From assembly GCA_029027985.1 (NCBI GenBank), contig CP119076.1, positions 4,710,422-4,774,421 of the forward strand: a DNA stretch of 64,000 nucleotides. Direction: 5' to 3'. Source of the DNA: Klebsiella aerogenes. Lineage in GTDB: Bacteria > Pseudomonadota > Gammaproteobacteria > Enterobacterales > Enterobacteriaceae. Positions within the stretch are counted from its first letter, which is position 1. Every line of letters begins with the position of its first letter. The position numbers and the translations under genes were made by a program. The notes below the pieces were generated by a model. The model did not search any database, was not told the origin of the DNA, and was given only the letters and a program-made list of their open reading frames with translations. This document shows, piece after piece, positions 61,194-64,000 of this stretch.

Positions 61194-61406
61194 TTATTTA
61201 TTCAATTCCGCAGTCATGTGCACGCGGTTACCGGTGAAGGCTTCGGTGATGGTGTAAGAAGAAGCACCAGCAGCCTGCGCCTGAGCGGCGATTTTCGCTT
61301 CCGCGCTGTCCATGGTAGAGGCGGTAGCGGTCACTGATTGCGCAGCGAAAGAACCAAAGGAAGCAGTCAGAGCGATAACAGCGACAAAAGTTTTGATGCT
61401 TTTCAT
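61194..61406 (-). CDS. Small secreted DUF1471 (YhcN/BhsA-type) protein
   Basis: A 70-residue precursor with a clear Sec signal peptide (SIKTFVAVIALTASFGSFA, cut before AQSVTATA). The mature domain of about 47 residues ends ITEAFTGNRVHMTAELNK, the pattern of the DUF1471 periplasmic stress proteins. It is a little shorter than YhcN or BhsA. Members are linked to biofilm, acid or oxidative stress; the exact role here is unknown. Confidence 0.85.
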   Translation of the reverse strand: MKSIKTFVAVIALTASFGSFAAQSVTATASTMDSAEAKIAAQAQAAGASSYTITEAFTGNRVHMTAELNK

Positions 61407-61534
61407 GATATAAACCCTTTCATTTAGTTGTTTGGATAAGGCGCCGTGCCTTGATGTGATAAATAATAGTCTTCACATCCTCGAACTAAAAGCGGAAGGA
61501 TTTGTTGTCATCATTCAAAAAAACTGACCAATAT

Positions 61535-62377
61535 TTAACCGCCAATCAGGCGCTGCGGATGAGTGTAAATCGTCGCTCTACCCGGCTTGCAGAAACCCAC
61601 CAGCGTCAGGTTACAGCGCTCTGCTACCTCAACCGCCAGGGTCGTCGCCGCGGAAACCGCAAACAGGATTTCCACTCCGCACATCGCGGCCTTCTGCACC
61701 ATCTCGTAGCTGGCGCGGCTAGAGACTAACGCAGCCCCCTGCTGCCAATCTGCGCCTTCTTCACTACGGCGACCCAGCAGTTTATCCAGCGCGACGTGAC
61801 GGCCCACATCTTCATGCCCGCCCGCCAGTACGCCATCAGGACGCACCCACGCGGCAGCGTGCGTACAGCCGGTCAGGCAGCCAATCGGCTGCACATCATT
61901 TAAATGCTCCAGCGCGAGATCGAGTCGCTCCAGCGCAAAAGTCTGGCTAAACGGCAGCGGTTCAACGGGTTTGCCGATATCATTCAGCTGTTCCACGCCG
62001 CACACCCCGCAGCCGGTACGCCCGGCCAGCGCACGACGGCGCTCTTTCAGACCCATAAAGCGGCGGCTGGAGAGCTCGATTTGCACTTCTAAGCCGTTAC
62101 AAGCCTGCACCACGTCCATCCCGTAGATCTCTTGTCGATTTTTGATAATCCCTTCGGATAAGGAAAAACCGATGGCAAAGCGTTCCAGATCTCTCGGGGT
62201 CGCCATCATCACGACGTGCGAGATGCCGTTATACACCAGGGCGACCGGCACTTCTTCAGCTACCTCGTCTGGCTGAGAACGTTGTAAATCCTCACGTTTC
62301 CAGAGGGTAATCTGGCGATAACCCGTGATTTTTGTCACATTTTTGATTTGTTCAAGAGGGTTCTTATTCACTTTCAT
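61535..62377 (-). CDS. fdhD: FdhD, sulfurtransferase for formate dehydrogenase
   Basis: FdhD carries sulfur from IscS to the molybdenum cofactor of formate dehydrogenases. It has 280 residues (277 in E. coli). The sulfur-carrying cysteines are in [12 protein letters not shown] near residue 120. [14 protein letters not shown] ([11 protein letters not shown]) and [14 protein letters not shown] bind the cofactor. It is divergent from fdoG, its client. Confidence 0.97.
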   Translation of the reverse strand: MKVNKNPLEQIKNVTKITGYRQITLWKREDLQRSQPDEVAEEVPVALVYNGISHVVMMATPRDLERFAIGFSLSEGIIKNRQEIYGMDVVQACNGLEVQIELSSRRFMGLKERRRALAGRTGCGVCGVEQLNDIGKPVEPLPFSQTFALERLDLALEHLNDVQPIGCLTGCTHAAAWVRPDGVLAGGHEDVGRHVALDKLLGRRSEEGADWQQGAALVSSRASYEMVQKAAMCGVEILFAVSAATTLAVEVAERCNLTLVGFCKPGRATIYTHPQRLIGG

Positions 62378-62528
62378 TTAACCGTATTAGAACAGGCATA
62401 CACACAATGTGGTATTCTGTTTTTATATCCCTCCGGGAGCGAGGGAAATTAGTCCAATTCTGAACCTTTGCAGCCTCTACCGCAAAGTAAATAACTACAT
62501 GTGACAATGTCGAAACAAGGAGCGAACC

Positions 62529-64000
62529 ATGCAGGTCAGCAGAAGGCAGTTCTTTAAGATCTGCGCTGGCGGTATGGCAGGCACAACGGCAGCAGCGCTG
62601 GGCTTCGCCCCGGCGACTGCGCTCGCGGAAACCCGGCAGTATAAGCTGCTGCGGACTCGCGAAACCCGCAACACCTGTACGTACTGTTCTGTCGGCTGCG
62701 GGCTATTGATGTATAGCCTCGGCGACGGCGCAAAAAATGCTAAAGCATCCATTTTCCATATCGAAGGCGATCCGGATCATCCGGTAAACCGTGGTGCGCT
62801 CTGCCCGAAAGGGGCCGGTCTGGTGGACTTTATCCATTCTGAAAGCCGCCTGAAATTCCCGGAATATCGTGCGCCAGGCTCTGATAAATGGCAGCAAATC
62901 AGCTGGGATGAAGCGTTCGATCGTATCGCGAAGCTGATGAAAGAAGACCGCGATGCCAACTTTATCGCGCAGAACAGCGCTGGCACCACCGTTAACCGTT
63001 GGCTAACCACCGGTATGCTGTGCGCCTCCGCTTCCAGTAACGAAACCGGCTATTTAACACAAAAATTCACCCGCGCCCTCGGGATGCTGGCGGTGGATAA
63101 CCAGGCGCGTGTCTGACACGGACCAACGGTAGCAAGTCTTGCTCCAACATTTGGTCGCGGTGCGATGACTAACCACTGGGTTGATATTAAGAACGCCAAC
63201 CTTGTTGTGGTTATGGGCGGCAACGCCGCTGAAGCGCATCCAGTGGGATTCCGCTGGGCGATGGAAGCCAAAATTCATAATGGTGCGAAGCTTATCGTTA
63301 TCGACCCGCGCTTTACGCGTACGGCGTCGGTGGCTGACTTCTATACCCCAATTCGTTCCGGTACCGACATTACCTTCCTGTCGGGCGTTATCCTGTACCT
63401 GCTGAATAACGAAAAATTCAACCGTGAATACACCGAAGCCTACACCAACGCCAGCCTGATCGTGCGTGAGGACTACAGCTTCGATGACGGTTTGTTCAGC
63501 GGCTATGACGCCGAAAAACGCCAGTACGACAAAACCAGCTGGAACTATGAGCTGGATGAGAACGGCTTCGCCAAACGCGATACTACGCTGCAACATCCGC
63601 GCTGCGTCTGGAATCTGCTGAAACAGCACGTTTCCCGCTATACGCCGGATGTCGTCGAAAACATCTGCGGTACGCCGCAAGCCGACTTCCTCAAAGTTTG
63701 TGAATATATTGCAGAAACCAGCGCGCCGGATAAAACCGCGTCGTTCCTGTATGCCCTCGGCTGGACCCAACACTCCATCGGCGCGCAAAACATCCGCACC
63801 ATGGCGATGATCCAACTGCTGCTTGGCAACATGGGGATGGCCGGCGGCGGCGTCAACGCCCTGCGCGGCCACTCCAATATCCAGGGTCTGACCGACCTCG
63901 GCTTGCTTTCCACCAGCTTGACCGGTTACATGTCGTTGCCGAGTGAAAAACAGGCCGATCTGCAGACTTACCTGAGCGCCAACACGCCGAAGCCACTGCT
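62529..64000 (+). CDS. fdoG: Formate dehydrogenase-O alpha subunit FdoG (selenoprotein, 3' end outside window)
   Basis: FdoG is the periplasmic catalytic subunit of respiratory formate dehydrogenase O. The N-terminus has a Tat signal (SRRQFFKICAGG) and then the 4Fe-4S motif TCTYCSVGCGLLMYS near residue 55. Codon 196 (63114-63116) is TGA in NQARV-TGA-HGPTVAS, exactly where E. coli FdoG/FdnG carry selenocysteine. The frame stays open past it to the window end. The gene is therefore not broken. It continues colinear with E. coli FdoG (ANLVVVMGGNAAEAHPVGFR, DPRFTRTASVADFYTP). FdoG rather than FdnG is chosen because of the fdhD neighbour. Confidence 0.96.
63114..63158 (+). promoter_or_regulatory. 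Bacterial SECIS element of fdoG
   Basis: Directly after the TGA codon, GACCAA pairs with TTGGTC (63121-63126 with 63151-63156). An inner AGCAA/TTGCT stem (63131-63143) carries a GTC loop. This is the SelB-binding hairpin position and shape known for fdnG/fdhF, required for selenocysteine insertion. Confidence 0.88.

Noticed and set aside
63114-63116. Apparent nonsense mutation in fdoG
   Set aside because: The TGA is the known selenocysteine position, followed by a SECIS hairpin and an open, conserved frame.

Overview
The window is chromosomal DNA from a member of the Enterobacteriaceae. Nearly every gene has a recognisable Escherichia coli counterpart of the same or almost the same length, in largely the same order as the E. 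coli 88-90 min region. The GC-rich codon use and the accessory genes (a glycyl-radical/amino-sugar cluster, an aldehyde/alcohol dehydrogenase inside the rha operon, azlCD) suggest the Klebsiella/Raoultella/Enterobacter side of the family. The genus is an inference. I see no phage, insertion sequence, tRNA, rRNA or CRISPR array.

Layout. 1-10 kb: the 5' end of btuB with its cobalamin riboswitch, then trmA, yijD-fabR, sthA, oxyR with the divergent OxyS RNA, and the argE / argCBH divergon. 10-14.6 kb: ppc, a zinT with a Zur-like site, and the AraC-type gene yijO. 14.8-25.2 kb: the main accessory block, with fsaB, gldA, a DeoR-family regulator, a glycyl radical enzyme and its activase, nagB-like, nagA-like and a NagE-like PTS permease. 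25.2-34.4 kb: yijE, metF, an inserted glucose-family PTS plus MalI-like repressor with a 37-bp perfect palindromic operator, then metL-metB and metJ. 34.4-44.4 kb: yiiX, a lipoprotein, rpmE, priA, cytR, ftsN, hslVU, menA and rraA. 44.4-51 kb: pfkA, fieF, cpxP (with the CpxQ RNA in its 3' UTR), cpxRA, yiiM and sodA. 51-59.5 kb: the L-rhamnose regulon (rhaT, rhaSR, rhaBAD, a lactaldehyde-reductase-like dehydrogenase, rhaM). 59.5-64 kb: a XRE-cupin regulator divergent from azlCD, a small DUF1471 gene, fdhD, and the start of the selenoprotein gene fdoG.

How genes work together. MetJ-type operators lie before metF, between metB and metJ, and apparently also between btuB and trmA. The arg genes share one divergent operator. 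The most interesting region is 14.8-25.2 kb. In E. coli the glycyl radical enzymes YbiW and PflD open 1,5-anhydrohexitol 6-phosphates to 1-deoxyfructose 6-phosphate, which FsaA/FsaB and GldA then process. Here the same lyase/aldolase/dehydrogenase set sits with a GlcNAc-type PTS, a deacetylase and a deaminase. This suggests an anaerobic route for an amino or N-acetylamino anhydrosugar, or a joint anhydrosugar/aminosugar locus. That is a hypothesis, not something the sequence proves.

Compared with E. coli K-12 gene order as I recall it, several blocks are absent from their expected places: zapB-glpFKX-fpr-tpiA-cdh-sbp between rraA and pfkA, katG beside metF, kdgT beside sodA, and eptC beside ppc.
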